Source: Campylobacterales bacterium
Lineage (GTDB): Bacteria > Campylobacterota > Campylobacteria > Campylobacterales > Sulfurimonadaceae
Length of the DNA stretch: 64,000 bases
Direction: 5' to 3'
NCBI GenBank assembly: GCA_016938175.1
Contig: JAFGVE010000016.1
Coordinates: 23,173-87,172 of the forward strand
Below the pieces are notes generated by a model that was given only the letters and a program-made list of their open reading frames with translations, did no database searches and had not been told where the DNA came from. The position numbers were made by a program, and so were the translations under genes. Below, in pieces: positions 45,411 to 53,804 of the stretch (position 1 is its first letter; every line of letters starts with the position of its first letter).

Positions 45411-46958
45411 ATGACAATTCAGGCTATTATTACAAATACACTTAAGAGATTAAAGGCTGAAGGAAAACAACTTACTCCCGATTTTTATGCTGAAGCATTC
45501 TGTAAAGAGGCAGCAAGAGCAGGTATGCAGGTTGAAGACTGTAACCATTTAGAAAAACTTTCAAAAACACTCAATCCTGAGTTTCAAAAGGAGCTTGAAA
45601 ACTACCGCATAAAAACGATGAGTGAATTTACACGTTTTTTAATCTCCAAACTCAATAGAACAAACTCTTCACAGTGTAGTCAACTGCTTGATGCACAGCA
45701 ATTACTCTCCAAACGTATCTTACAAGTTGTTGAGGTTTTACATAACTATGAGGCTGCTGAGCTTGCAAAGAAGAGCATTATTCTTCTGGATTCCAATCCA
45801 AAAGTAGAGCAACTTGATGAGTTTCGTCAAAGATGGGTGAACTTTATAACCACGTATGATGATACTTTTTTACAAAGATTAAAGGCCCTTGGAAAATTAG
45901 ATACAACAAATTTACGGGAGACTGTATCTAACCTAAAAATAGCAGCAGTTGAATTGGCAGAAGAAGACAACATACTACTAGAGAAGATTTCTAAATTACT
46001 TGTCGCTTCTTTTGTCCCCTCTATAGCTTCAAGTGTTAACGAGACAATAGCCTCTATCAGTCAAAATATACGAGAAAATCCACAAACACTTCAGAGTAAT
46101 TCCATTGAAGATGACATCAAGTCTGTTATCTCACTGCGTATTGCACTTGATAAAGAGAGTGTTAATGAGATGATTAAATCTATTGACGGAGTGTTAGATA
46201 AACTTTCACTACGTTTGATAGATATGATAGAGCGTTCAGACTCTTCAACTCAAGAGATTCAAGATATAAAAAAAGAGTTGGAACTCTATAACAGTGAGTC
46301 TGTAAAAGATTTTAAAGCGGCACACAAAAAGCTTTATACTATTGCTGTAGCACTAGAAGAGAATACACAGTTACTGAGTAAAGATTTAAGAACTCACTCT
46401 GAAGAGGTAAATCTCTTAAGTGCACGGGTCAATAAATTAGAGCAAGAGCTTGAAGCTGCAAAAAAAGAGTCTAAAGAAGATTTTTTAACAAAACTTTATA
46501 ATAAACGTGCACTTGATGAGTTTTTAGAGGTCAAAGAGGCGGAATTTCAGAGATACCAGAGAGACTATACAGTTGTTATGTTTGACTTGGACTATTTTAA
46601 AAATGTTAATGATACTTTTGGACATGAAGCAGGTGATGCCGTACTCAAAGCTTTTGGAAAAATTTTGAAAAAAGATTGTAGAACTGTCGATGTAGTCGGA
46701 CGTTTTGGTGGAGAAGAGTTTATGGCACTATTAAGTGAAACAGATGCACCAGGAGGTGTTGTGTTTGCAGAAAAAGTACGTAAACATGTTGAGGCCGCAC
46801 GTTTTTTGTATAAGGGTAAACGTATGAATGTTACTGTTAGTTCAGGTGTGGCAGAGAGAAAAAGTCATCTTTCATCCCAAGATACCATTAATGCAGCTGA
46901 TAGTTGCCTTTATAAAGCTAAGAATGAAGGGAGAAATAGAGTGGAGTTTAAAAAGTAA
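45411..46958 (+). CDS. Diguanylate cyclase (GGDEF protein)
   Basis: A 515-residue soluble protein. The first ~340 residues are helical with coiled-coil segments and no membrane span. A GGDEF domain occupies the C-terminal ~165 residues (DFLTKLYNKRALDEFL, then RFGGEEFMALL), with an inhibitory site RTVD five residues before the signature. It should make cyclic di-GMP. It lies between lptE and folC with gaps of 2-3 bp. Confidence 0.92.
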   Translation: MTIQAIITNTLKRLKAEGKQLTPDFYAEAFCKEAARAGMQVEDCNHLEKLSKTLNPEFQKELENYRIKTMSEFTRFLISKLNRTNSSQCSQLLDAQQLLSKRILQVVEVLHNYEAAELAKKSIILLDSNPKVEQLDEFRQRWVNFITTYDDTFLQRLKALGKLDTTNLRETVSNLKIAAVELAEEDNILLEKISKLLVASFVPSIASSVNETIASISQNIRENPQTLQSNSIEDDIKSVISLRIALDKESVNEMIKSIDGVLDKLSLRLIDMIERSDSSTQEIQDIKKELELYNSESVKDFKAAHKKLYTIAVALEENTQLLSKDLRTHSEEVNLLSARVNKLEQELEAAKKESKEDFLTKLYNKRALDEFLEVKEAEFQRYQRDYTVVMFDLDYFKNVNDTFGHEAGDAVLKAFGKILKKDCRTVDVVGRFGGEEFMALLSETDAPGGVVFAEKVRKHVEAARFLYKGKRMNVTVSSGVAERKSHLSSQDTINAADSCLYKAKNEGRNRVEFKK

Positions 46959-46960
46959 CC

Positions 46961-48106
46961 GTGTTAGAGACTTTTTTAAATGTAAAACCGCTGTATTATG
47001 ATGAGATAGATTATACTCGTATGCCACGGGTTTATAAAACGATACGAAAAGAGCTGAAACTTCCTAAGATTATTCATCTCATAGGTACAAATGGAAAAGG
47101 AACGACAGGACGCTTTTTAGCTACTGCACTTTACAAGCTCGGTTATAAGACAGGTCACTATAGTTCTCCACATATTTTAGAATTTAATGAGCGAATCTGG
47201 CTTAATGGAGAACTCGTTTCATACCAGATTTTAGAGAGTGCACATCAAAAACTTCTCACTCTTTTGGAAAAAAAAGATGCAGATGCTTTGAGCTATTTTG
47301 AATATACAACGCTCTTAGCAATATTGGTATATGAAGATTGTGATTATATTGTTTTAGAAGCCGGTTTAGGTGGAGAGCATGATGCAACGGCAGTCTTTGA
47401 AAATATACTAACGGTTGTGACGCCTATAGGTAAAGATCATGAAGCATTTTTGGGTGAGACAATAGCAGCGATCGCAACTACAAAACTCAACGCTGTACGT
47501 AAAGGGCTTGTAATAGCTCAACAACCGTATAGTGAAGTTTATGATATTGCCAAGAGTATAGCTAAGTACAAAAAAGTCTTTTTTTATAAAGCCGAAGAGC
47601 TACTAGAAGAAATTGATTTAGTAAATATTAATGCAGTTGCATCACAACTCTCTTTGGCGCAATATCTACAAGATAACCTGAGTGTTGCAATAGCAGTTTT
47701 AAAGTATCTTAAAATAGAGTACACTAATGATGCGTTTGAAAATGCACAACTTTTTGGAAGACTCTCAAAAATAGCAAACAATATCATTTTAGATGTAGGA
47801 CATAATGTGCTTGCAGCAGAGCAGATTGTTAAGAGTTTAAAAGGTAAAAAATATAATTTAATCTATAATAGTTACAAAGATAAAAATTACAGAGAGATAC
47901 TAAGGATTTTGCGACCAATAGTTGAAAATATTGAGATTATAACTGTCGAGGATACACGAATAGAACACAAAGAGTTAATGCAAAAGACACTCGAAGAACT
48001 TGGATATAGTTATACTACGTTTAATAAGATTGATAACTCTAAGGAGTATTTGGTTTTTGGCTCTTTTAGTGTTGCTGAGGCTTTTTTAAAGGTGTATCGT
48101 GGATAA
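46961..48106 (+). CDS. folC: Folylpolyglutamate synthase / Mur-ligase family
   Basis: 381 residues from a GTG start. The P-loop is LIGTNGKGTTGRFLATAL, with YSSPHILEFNERIWLNGE and EAGLGGEHDATAVF as family signatures, and DVGHN of the C-terminal domain. It adds glutamates to folate and may also act as dihydrofolate synthase. Somewhat shorter than FolC of other bacteria. Its stop overlaps the next gene by 8 bp. Confidence 0.9.
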   Translation: MLETFLNVKPLYYDEIDYTRMPRVYKTIRKELKLPKIIHLIGTNGKGTTGRFLATALYKLGYKTGHYSSPHILEFNERIWLNGELVSYQILESAHQKLLTLLEKKDADALSYFEYTTLLAILVYEDCDYIVLEAGLGGEHDATAVFENILTVVTPIGKDHEAFLGETIAAIATTKLNAVRKGLVIAQQPYSEVYDIAKSIAKYKKVFFYKAEELLEEIDLVNINAVASQLSLAQYLQDNLSVAIAVLKYLKIEYTNDAFENAQLFGRLSKIANNIILDVGHNVLAAEQIVKSLKGKKYNLIYNSYKDKNYREILRILRPIVENIEIITVEDTRIEHKELMQKTLEELGYSYTTFNKIDNSKEYLVFGSFSVAEAFLKVYRG

Positions 48107-49061
48107 GCATTTTACAATTACTATTCATGATGAAAACGGTGTAAAACAGTTTAATATACATAAGTTTGTTAAAAAGGCATTTGTTTATGCTCTTGGATTT
48201 GTAGTAAGCATGGTACTTATAGCCTCAGCTACAATTCTCTATTTAGACTACAGCGTTGATAAGGTACAAGAGAAAAAAGACTCTATAGAACAAGCTTATT
48301 TGGCTTTAGAAGAAAAAAACAGGTCTCTGCAAGAGAGTATAAATGAGACGAACCTTGAACTGAGTGGTAAGAAGAAGGAGTTAGATGAACTTGCTGATTC
48401 TCTCAGTGAGATTGAGATACTTATTGGCATATCCCCAGTTGAAGATTTGTCTTTACAAGAGCGAGTGAGTATTACGAAAGTAAATTCTCAACACAAGGCA
48501 GTTTTATTACAGCTTATACCAAATGGCTCACCTATACCTTACAGTGGAATTACGAGTAAGTTTGGAAATAGAATGCACCCAACACTCAACCGAAATGAGT
48601 TTCATCGCGGTACAGATATGAAAGCAAAAATGAATACACCTGTTCAGGCAACAGCTGATGGTATTGTAGAGTTTGCAGGTACACATAACAAAAGTGGCTT
48701 TGGAAGATTGGTTATTTTGGAACACTCATATGGTTTTAAATCTTACTACGGGCACTTAAACAAAATTGTGGTAAAATCCGGCACATTTGTTAAAAAAGGC
48801 GAACTTATCGCATATTCGGGAAATTCGGGTATGAGTAGCGGTCCGCATCTTCATTATGAGATACGATTTTTGCACAGAGTAGTCAATCCATTTTGGTTTA
48901 TTAAATGGACACTAGAAAACTATAACGAGATATTTGAAAAGGAGAAAAAAATCCCATGGCAATCTTTAATAACGGCGACAGCCCATCTACAACTCTCAAC
49001 ACAGACTCAAACACTACCATTATCACAGCTGGTGCTAAAATCAAAGGAGCAATTGAATTAG
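48099..49061 (+). CDS. M23-family peptidoglycan endopeptidase (Csd1-like)
   Basis: 320 residues from a GTG. One membrane helix (about 27-52), a coiled coil (about 60-110) and a LytM/M23 zinc peptidase domain: NRNEFHRGTD gives His and Asp ligands and GPHLHYEI gives the HxH. It cuts peptidoglycan cross-links in the periplasm. The last ~35 residues (a Gln/Thr/Leu-rich tail) are encoded by sequence that also encodes the start of the bactofilin in another frame. The same peptidase-bactofilin pair (csd1-ccmA) sets helical shape in Helicobacter pylori. Confidence 0.92.
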   Translation: MDKHFTITIHDENGVKQFNIHKFVKKAFVYALGFVVSMVLIASATILYLDYSVDKVQEKKDSIEQAYLALEEKNRSLQESINETNLELSGKKKELDELADSLSEIEILIGISPVEDLSLQERVSITKVNSQHKAVLLQLIPNGSPIPYSGITSKFGNRMHPTLNRNEFHRGTDMKAKMNTPVQATADGIVEFAGTHNKSGFGRLVILEHSYGFKSYYGHLNKIVVKSGTFVKKGELIAYSGNSGMSSGPHLHYEIRFLHRVVNPFWFIKWTLENYNEIFEKEKKIPWQSLITATAHLQLSTQTQTLPLSQLVLKSKEQLN

Positions 49062-49363
49062 AGTGTAATCTTTATATTGATGGCGAACTAGAGGGGAGTA
49101 TACACTCTTCTAAAGAGGTAAACATCGGTAAAAACGGTAAAGTAAAAGGAAGTGTGTTTGTTGAGCGCTTAATTGTTCAGGGTATACTCGAGGGAGAGGT
49201 AGATGCACAGCGTGTTGAAATTAAAGCTGCTGGTCATGTCAATGGAGAAATCACTTCTAATGAACTCGTAATAGAATCTAAAGGTATATTTGAAGGTTCT
49301 TCTATAGTAAAAGACTCTCAACAGCCTAAGGTTGCCATAGCTGAAGAGATAGCAAAAGCCTAG
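48956..49363 (+). CDS. ccmA: Bactofilin (CcmA-like)
   Basis: A 135-residue cytoskeletal protein that polymerises into beta-helical filaments. After an unstructured N terminus of about 20 residues comes the bactofilin core of repeated short strands (ITAGAKIKGAIELECNLYIDGELEGSIHS, KVKGSVFVERLIVQGILEGEVDA). Its ATG lies inside the upstream peptidase gene, 106 bp before that gene ends, with GGAG 11 bases upstream. By analogy with Helicobacter it should position peptidoglycan trimming for cell curvature. Confidence 0.93.
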   Translation: MAIFNNGDSPSTTLNTDSNTTIITAGAKIKGAIELECNLYIDGELEGSIHSSKEVNIGKNGKVKGSVFVERLIVQGILEGEVDAQRVEIKAAGHVNGEITSNELVIESKGIFEGSSIVKDSQQPKVAIAEEIAKA

Positions 49364-49376
49364 TTTAAGTGATGTA

Positions 49377-52367
49377 ATGTCTCAATCAGCACTCTTTAAT
49401 CATTTTAAAAATTCTTCATCTAATGACTTAGAACTACTCATTTGCCAAGACTTAAAAGAGGCACACTCCTTAGAGAGTGTTGCAAAATTTTTTAAGAAAG
49501 ATGTTATTGTTTTTCCAGACTTTCGTGCTAGTAGAGGAGATGACCTTCGCTCTTATAAAGAGGAATTACATGAACTCTTTGATGCTCTGCGAAGCTACTA
49601 TAGAGCTAAAAATAAACCACTTGTTATCTCTCCACTTAAAACGCTTCTTTTTCATCTTCCTAAAGCGGAACTTTTAGCGTCTGTAAAATTAGAGTTTGGA
49701 GAAACTATAGAACTTAACGGTTTTAAAGAGCAGATGCTTTTTTGGGGGTATAGCTTTGTAGATATGGTACAAGTTGAAGGTGAAATCTCATTTCGTGGGG
49801 ATATCATAGATATTTTTGTACCGCAAAATGAGAATCCATACAGAATTTCTCTCTTTGATAATGAAATAGAACAGATTAAAGAGTTTGAACTTGAATCACA
49901 AAGAACTACAAAAGATGAACTTGATTTTTTAGAGGTTACCAGTGCATTTTATGCCTTAGACGAAGAGAAGCATAGAGAGTTGCAAAGTAAAATAGAAGAG
50001 GGCAGTTATGATGCACTTGTTAAAGATGTTGCTTCTTTGGGACTATGGTATCTCGATACTTTAGCAGAGAGCTTTTTATCAGGTAAGATAGCCTATTTTT
50101 CAAAAACTCTTGAACATCTCTTACAAGATGCGTACGGCATCAATAATCCTGAAGTTTCACGAGAGGCTTTTAATCTTCCGGTCCTAGAAGAAAATGATGA
50201 AGTAAGAGAGTTGGTCGTTGCAAATGCGGAACAACTGCTCCGTTTTCATAATGATAAAAAGATAACTGTAATTGCTGCAAACAGTGCTACTATAAAGCAA
50301 GCAGGTATTTATGATACTGCAAATGTATCTATTGTTAATGCTGGCTATATTTTAAATATTATAACGCCCGATGAACTTGTTATCTCGTTGAATAAGGCAG
50401 AGAAAAAACGTAGACGTAGAAAAAGTTCCATACTTTTAGATGATTTGAAAGTTGGAGACTATGTTGTACATGAAGATTATGGTGTAGGTATTTTTGAAGG
50501 TATCGAACAGGCTGAAATTCTTGGTGGTGTCAAAGACTTTATAGTTATAAAGTATGTAGGTGACGATAAAATTTTACTGCCTGTAGAAAACTTGGATTAT
50601 ATAGACAGGTACATAGCAGGAGGTGGAGCAACTCCTGTTTTAGACAGACTCGGTAAAGGGAGTTTTGGTAAGTTAAAAGCAAAGGTACGAAAACGTCTTT
50701 TAGAAATTGCAGGTCAGATAGTAAATACCGCAGCTGCTAGAGCTCTCATCAAAGCACCGAAAATAACCCTCTCTCAAGAAGAACTTAACTCGTTTCAAGC
50801 ACTTGCTGGTTTTGAATATACAGATGATCAAAAGAGTGCTGTGAAGGATATTTTAGAGCAGATGGGCTCTGGAAACATTATGGATAGACTGTTGAGTGGA
50901 GATGTCGGTTTTGGAAAAACAGAGATAGCTTTAAACACTATATACGCAACGTATAAGTCTGGTTTTCAGTCCGCATTTATAGTACCGACAACTCTGCTTT
51001 CTGCTCAACATTGGCGCTCATTGGATGAGCGTTTTAGGGATTTGAAAATTCGTTATGCGAAACTTGACAGATTTGTCTCTGCAAAAGATAAAAATGCCAT
51101 CATAAAAGGGCTTGCATCTGGAGAGATAGATTGTGTAGTAGGCACGCATGCACTCTTTGGTTTGGAGTTTAAAAATTTAGGGTGTGTGATTATTGATGAA
51201 GAGCATAAGTTTGGCGTAAAACAAAAAGAGAAAATTAAAGAGTTATATCATGATATTCACTTACTTTCTATGTCAGCTACACCTATTCCTCGTTCACTCA
51301 ATCAGGCTTTAAGTTCTATAAAAACCATGAGTCAGCTCTTGACCCCTCCAAGTGAAAGACAGGGTGTGAGAACATTTGTAAAAGAGTATGACGAAAAGCT
51401 TTTAAAAGAGGTTATCCTTCGTGAACTTCGACGCGGTGGACAGGTTTTTTATGTACATAACTCCATAGACCATATGCCAATCAAATTAGGAGAGTTAAAA
51501 GCGCTTTTACCTGAATTACGGGTACTAATGCTTCACTCACAAGTTTCAGCTGCGCAGACTGAAAAAGAGCTTCTGAAGTTTGAAGCAGGTGAGTATGACT
51601 TGATGTTAGCAACTTCAATCATTGAATCAGGGATTCATATGCCTCGTGTGAATACTATTTTAGTAGATGGTGCTGATAGGTTTGGTATAGCAGATTTGCA
51701 TCAATTAAGAGGTCGTGTTGGACGCGGTCATATAGAAGGTTTTGCATATTTTATAGTACAAAATAAAGAGACTCTCACTGATGAGGCAAAAAAACGTCTG
51801 CTTGCATTGGAATCAAACTCATTTTTAGGAAGCGGTTCTGTGTTAGCACATCACGATTTAGAGATACGTGGTGGTGGAAATCTTGTGGGTGATGCACAGA
51901 GTGGACATATAAAAAATATAGGTTATTCACTCTATCTAAGAATGTTAGAGGATGCTATTAAAGAGTTGGCAAATACAAAAGAGAGTGAACGTGCAAAAGT
52001 TGATATAAAACTTACTATCTCTGCGTTTATAAGTAATGATGTTGTTACAGAAGATAGACTACGTTTAGATATTTACAGACGTCTCTCTCAAGCAGAAGAG
52101 ATTGTAGAAGTGTATGAGATAGAAGAAGAGCTCATTGATAGATTTGGTGAACTTGATATGCCGACAAAACAGTTTATAGAGTTGATGGTTATTAAACTAC
52201 TCAGTTTAAATAAAAAGGTCAAATCGATTACAAACTATGCTCAAAACATTACGTTTACATATAATAATGACTTAAAAGAGACAATAAAATCGGAGAGCAA
52301 AGATGATGATGACATTATTAAATCAACACTCTATTATCTTCGAAATAACAAGCCAAAGGTATTATAG
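49377..52367 (+). CDS. mfd: Transcription-repair coupling factor
   Basis: 996 residues. A UvrB-homology N-terminal region (FRGDIIDIFVPQNENPYRISLFDNEIEQI) is followed by the RNA polymerase-interacting domain (LLDDLKVGDYVVHEDYGVGIF) and the RecG-like translocase: Walker A LLSGDVGFGKTEIA, DEEH in IIDEEHKFGVKQ, motif III MSATPIPRSL and motif VI QLRGRVGRG. It removes stalled polymerase and recruits UvrA. uvrB is also in this window but in a different operon. Confidence 0.97.
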   Translation: MSQSALFNHFKNSSSNDLELLICQDLKEAHSLESVAKFFKKDVIVFPDFRASRGDDLRSYKEELHELFDALRSYYRAKNKPLVISPLKTLLFHLPKAELLASVKLEFGETIELNGFKEQMLFWGYSFVDMVQVEGEISFRGDIIDIFVPQNENPYRISLFDNEIEQIKEFELESQRTTKDELDFLEVTSAFYALDEEKHRELQSKIEEGSYDALVKDVASLGLWYLDTLAESFLSGKIAYFSKTLEHLLQDAYGINNPEVSREAFNLPVLEENDEVRELVVANAEQLLRFHNDKKITVIAANSATIKQAGIYDTANVSIVNAGYILNIITPDELVISLNKAEKKRRRRKSSILLDDLKVGDYVVHEDYGVGIFEGIEQAEILGGVKDFIVIKYVGDDKILLPVENLDYIDRYIAGGGATPVLDRLGKGSFGKLKAKVRKRLLEIAGQIVNTAAARALIKAPKITLSQEELNSFQALAGFEYTDDQKSAVKDILEQMGSGNIMDRLLSGDVGFGKTEIALNTIYATYKSGFQSAFIVPTTLLSAQHWRSLDERFRDLKIRYAKLDRFVSAKDKNAIIKGLASGEIDCVVGTHALFGLEFKNLGCVIIDEEHKFGVKQKEKIKELYHDIHLLSMSATPIPRSLNQALSSIKTMSQLLTPPSERQGVRTFVKEYDEKLLKEVILRELRRGGQVFYVHNSIDHMPIKLGELKALLPELRVLMLHSQVSAAQTEKELLKFEAGEYDLMLATSIIESGIHMPRVNTILVDGADRFGIADLHQLRGRVGRGHIEGFAYFIVQNKETLTDEAKKRLLALESNSFLGSGSVLAHHDLEIRGGGNLVGDAQSGHIKNIGYSLYLRMLEDAIKELANTKESERAKVDIKLTISAFISNDVVTEDRLRLDIYRRLSQAEEIVEVYEIEEELIDRFGELDMPTKQFIELMVIKLLSLNKKVKSITNYAQNITFTYNNDLKETIKSESKDDDDIIKSTLYYLRNNKPKVL

Positions 52368-53180
52368 ATGAAAATAGCTTTTATAGGAGACATTGTAGGA
52401 AAGCCAGGACGTGATATGCTATCGAGGTATCTTACTTCGTTGCGTGAGTCTGAGGGTATAGATTTTGTAATTGCAAATTATGAGAATGCTTCACACGGTT
52501 TTGGATTGACTGCTAAAAATGCCAGTGAACTATTCTCATATGGCGTAGATGTAATGACAGGAGGAAATCACTCTTGGGATAAAAAAGATATTCTTCCTCT
52601 ATTTGAATCACATGAGATATTACGTCCACATAACTATCCAGAAGAGCTTCCTGGTACAGGATGCCGTGTTTACAACGTTGCAGGTGAAAAACTTGCCATT
52701 ATCAACCTTTTAGGACACTTTGCAATGCCTTATAGTGATAACGCATTTCGATGTGCAAAAGAGACAGTAGATTCTATTCGGACGATAGATGAGGTGAAAA
52801 ATATTTTTATCGATTTTCATGCTGAAGCAACAAGTGAAAAACGAGCGATGATGATGCTTTTACAGGGAGAAGTCAGTGGCATTGTTGGTACACATACGCA
52901 TGTAGGTACAGATGATTTACAAATTGCTAAAGGTACTTGTTATTTGAGTGATATAGGTTTGACTGGTTGTAGGGATAATGTAATAGGAATGGATGAAAAA
53001 GTTCCACTGAAGCAGTTCCTAACAGGTATGAAAGGGCACTATGAGATACCTAAAAAGTGTAAAAAGATTTTACAGATGCTTGTTATGGAAATAAGTGAAG
53101 GTGTCTGCTCACATGCGTATAAAATAAAACAGTATGACAACGGAGATATTGTAAGAACAGAGGCTTATAAAGAAGAGTAA
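52368..53180 (+). CDS. ymdB: YmdB-family metallophosphoesterase
   Basis: 270 residues with the binuclear metal site typical of the family: FIGDIVGKPGRD, NYENASHGFG, TGGNHSWDKKD, DFHAEATSEK and VGTHTHVGTDD. Bacillus YmdB is a 2',3'-cyclic nucleotide phosphodiesterase affecting biofilm behaviour. It follows mfd with no gap and is the last gene of the leuS run. Confidence 0.93.
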   Translation: MKIAFIGDIVGKPGRDMLSRYLTSLRESEGIDFVIANYENASHGFGLTAKNASELFSYGVDVMTGGNHSWDKKDILPLFESHEILRPHNYPEELPGTGCRVYNVAGEKLAIINLLGHFAMPYSDNAFRCAKETVDSIRTIDEVKNIFIDFHAEATSEKRAMMMLLQGEVSGIVGTHTHVGTDDLQIAKGTCYLSDIGLTGCRDNVIGMDEKVPLKQFLTGMKGHYEIPKKCKKILQMLVMEISEGVCSHAYKIKQYDNGDIVRTEAYKEE

Positions 53181-53189
53181 AGTTAAGGC

Positions 53190-53669
53190 TTAAGCCGAGA
53201 GTTTGTAGTAGTTCTGATTTGTACGGTAGGTATTGAGCATTTTTTCTCGTAGTAAAGCTTTTTGTGCATCATAAGAGTCTTTAGATAATTTTGTGTTGAT
53301 ACCTTCTGTTGATTCTAAAGCTTTATATACTTTTTGGATAGGAACAAAAAGCATTGTGTTCTCTTTGTATGAGGTTTGTGCTTGCTGTTGAGTGTTTTGT
53401 TTGTGATAACTTTCTAACTCTTTAGGAGGAGACTCTTTGAGTATAGATTCTTGTAATTTTTGTTTATTATTAAGAACTTTGTATTTTGAAAGATAGGAAA
53501 TAGGTAGTTTTTGATTAAGAAGATAAGTCTCAAATAATTCACTAGAACTTCCTTCTTTTAGCTGCATTGCATAAGGAAATTTAGTATCACTTTGAGTCAC
53601 TTTTTTTTCAGAAAACTCTTTTTGTGAACTTTGTGGTTGTATGTAAGTTGTGTATGAAGAAACAAACAT
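53190..53669 (-). CDS. Hypothetical Gln/Ser/Lys-rich protein
   Basis: 159 residues with no signal peptide, membrane helix or recognised domain. The first ~100 residues are polar and look disordered (Gln, Ser, Lys, Glu), and the last ~60 probably form helix (SYDAQKALLREKMLNTYRTNQNYYKLSA). It is transcribed against its neighbours. The pattern loosely resembles secreted flagellar rod/hook-associated proteins of Campylobacterota, but I cannot support that and assign no function. Confidence 0.55.
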   Translation of the reverse strand: MFVSSYTTYIQPQSSQKEFSEKKVTQSDTKFPYAMQLKEGSSSELFETYLLNQKLPISYLSKYKVLNNKQKLQESILKESPPKELESYHKQNTQQQAQTSYKENTMLFVPIQKVYKALESTEGINTKLSKDSYDAQKALLREKMLNTYRTNQNYYKLSA

Positions 53670-53756
53670 AAAATCGCCACTCCTGAGGATTTTTGCAACA
53701 AATTATAATAGTTTTTCATTTTAAAAGCAACTATAAGAGTATATTTCACTACTTCT

Positions 53757-53776
53757 TCACTAGTGAGTGATATACT
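53757..53776 (+). promoter_or_regulatory. Promoter of the type I secretion operon with a palindrome
   Basis: TCACTAGTGA (53757-53766), a perfect palindrome, is followed by TATACT (53771-53776), a likely -10, 28 bp before the ATG at 53805. TCACTA also occurs just upstream at about 53747-53752. Confidence 0.4.
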
Positions 53777-53804
53777 TGTTCAATAAATTTTACGAGGGTA
53801 TACA

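Noticed and set aside
53171..53200. GGCTTAAGCC palindrome after ymdB as a terminator
   Set aside because: There is no loop and no adjacent T-run; too weak to call.
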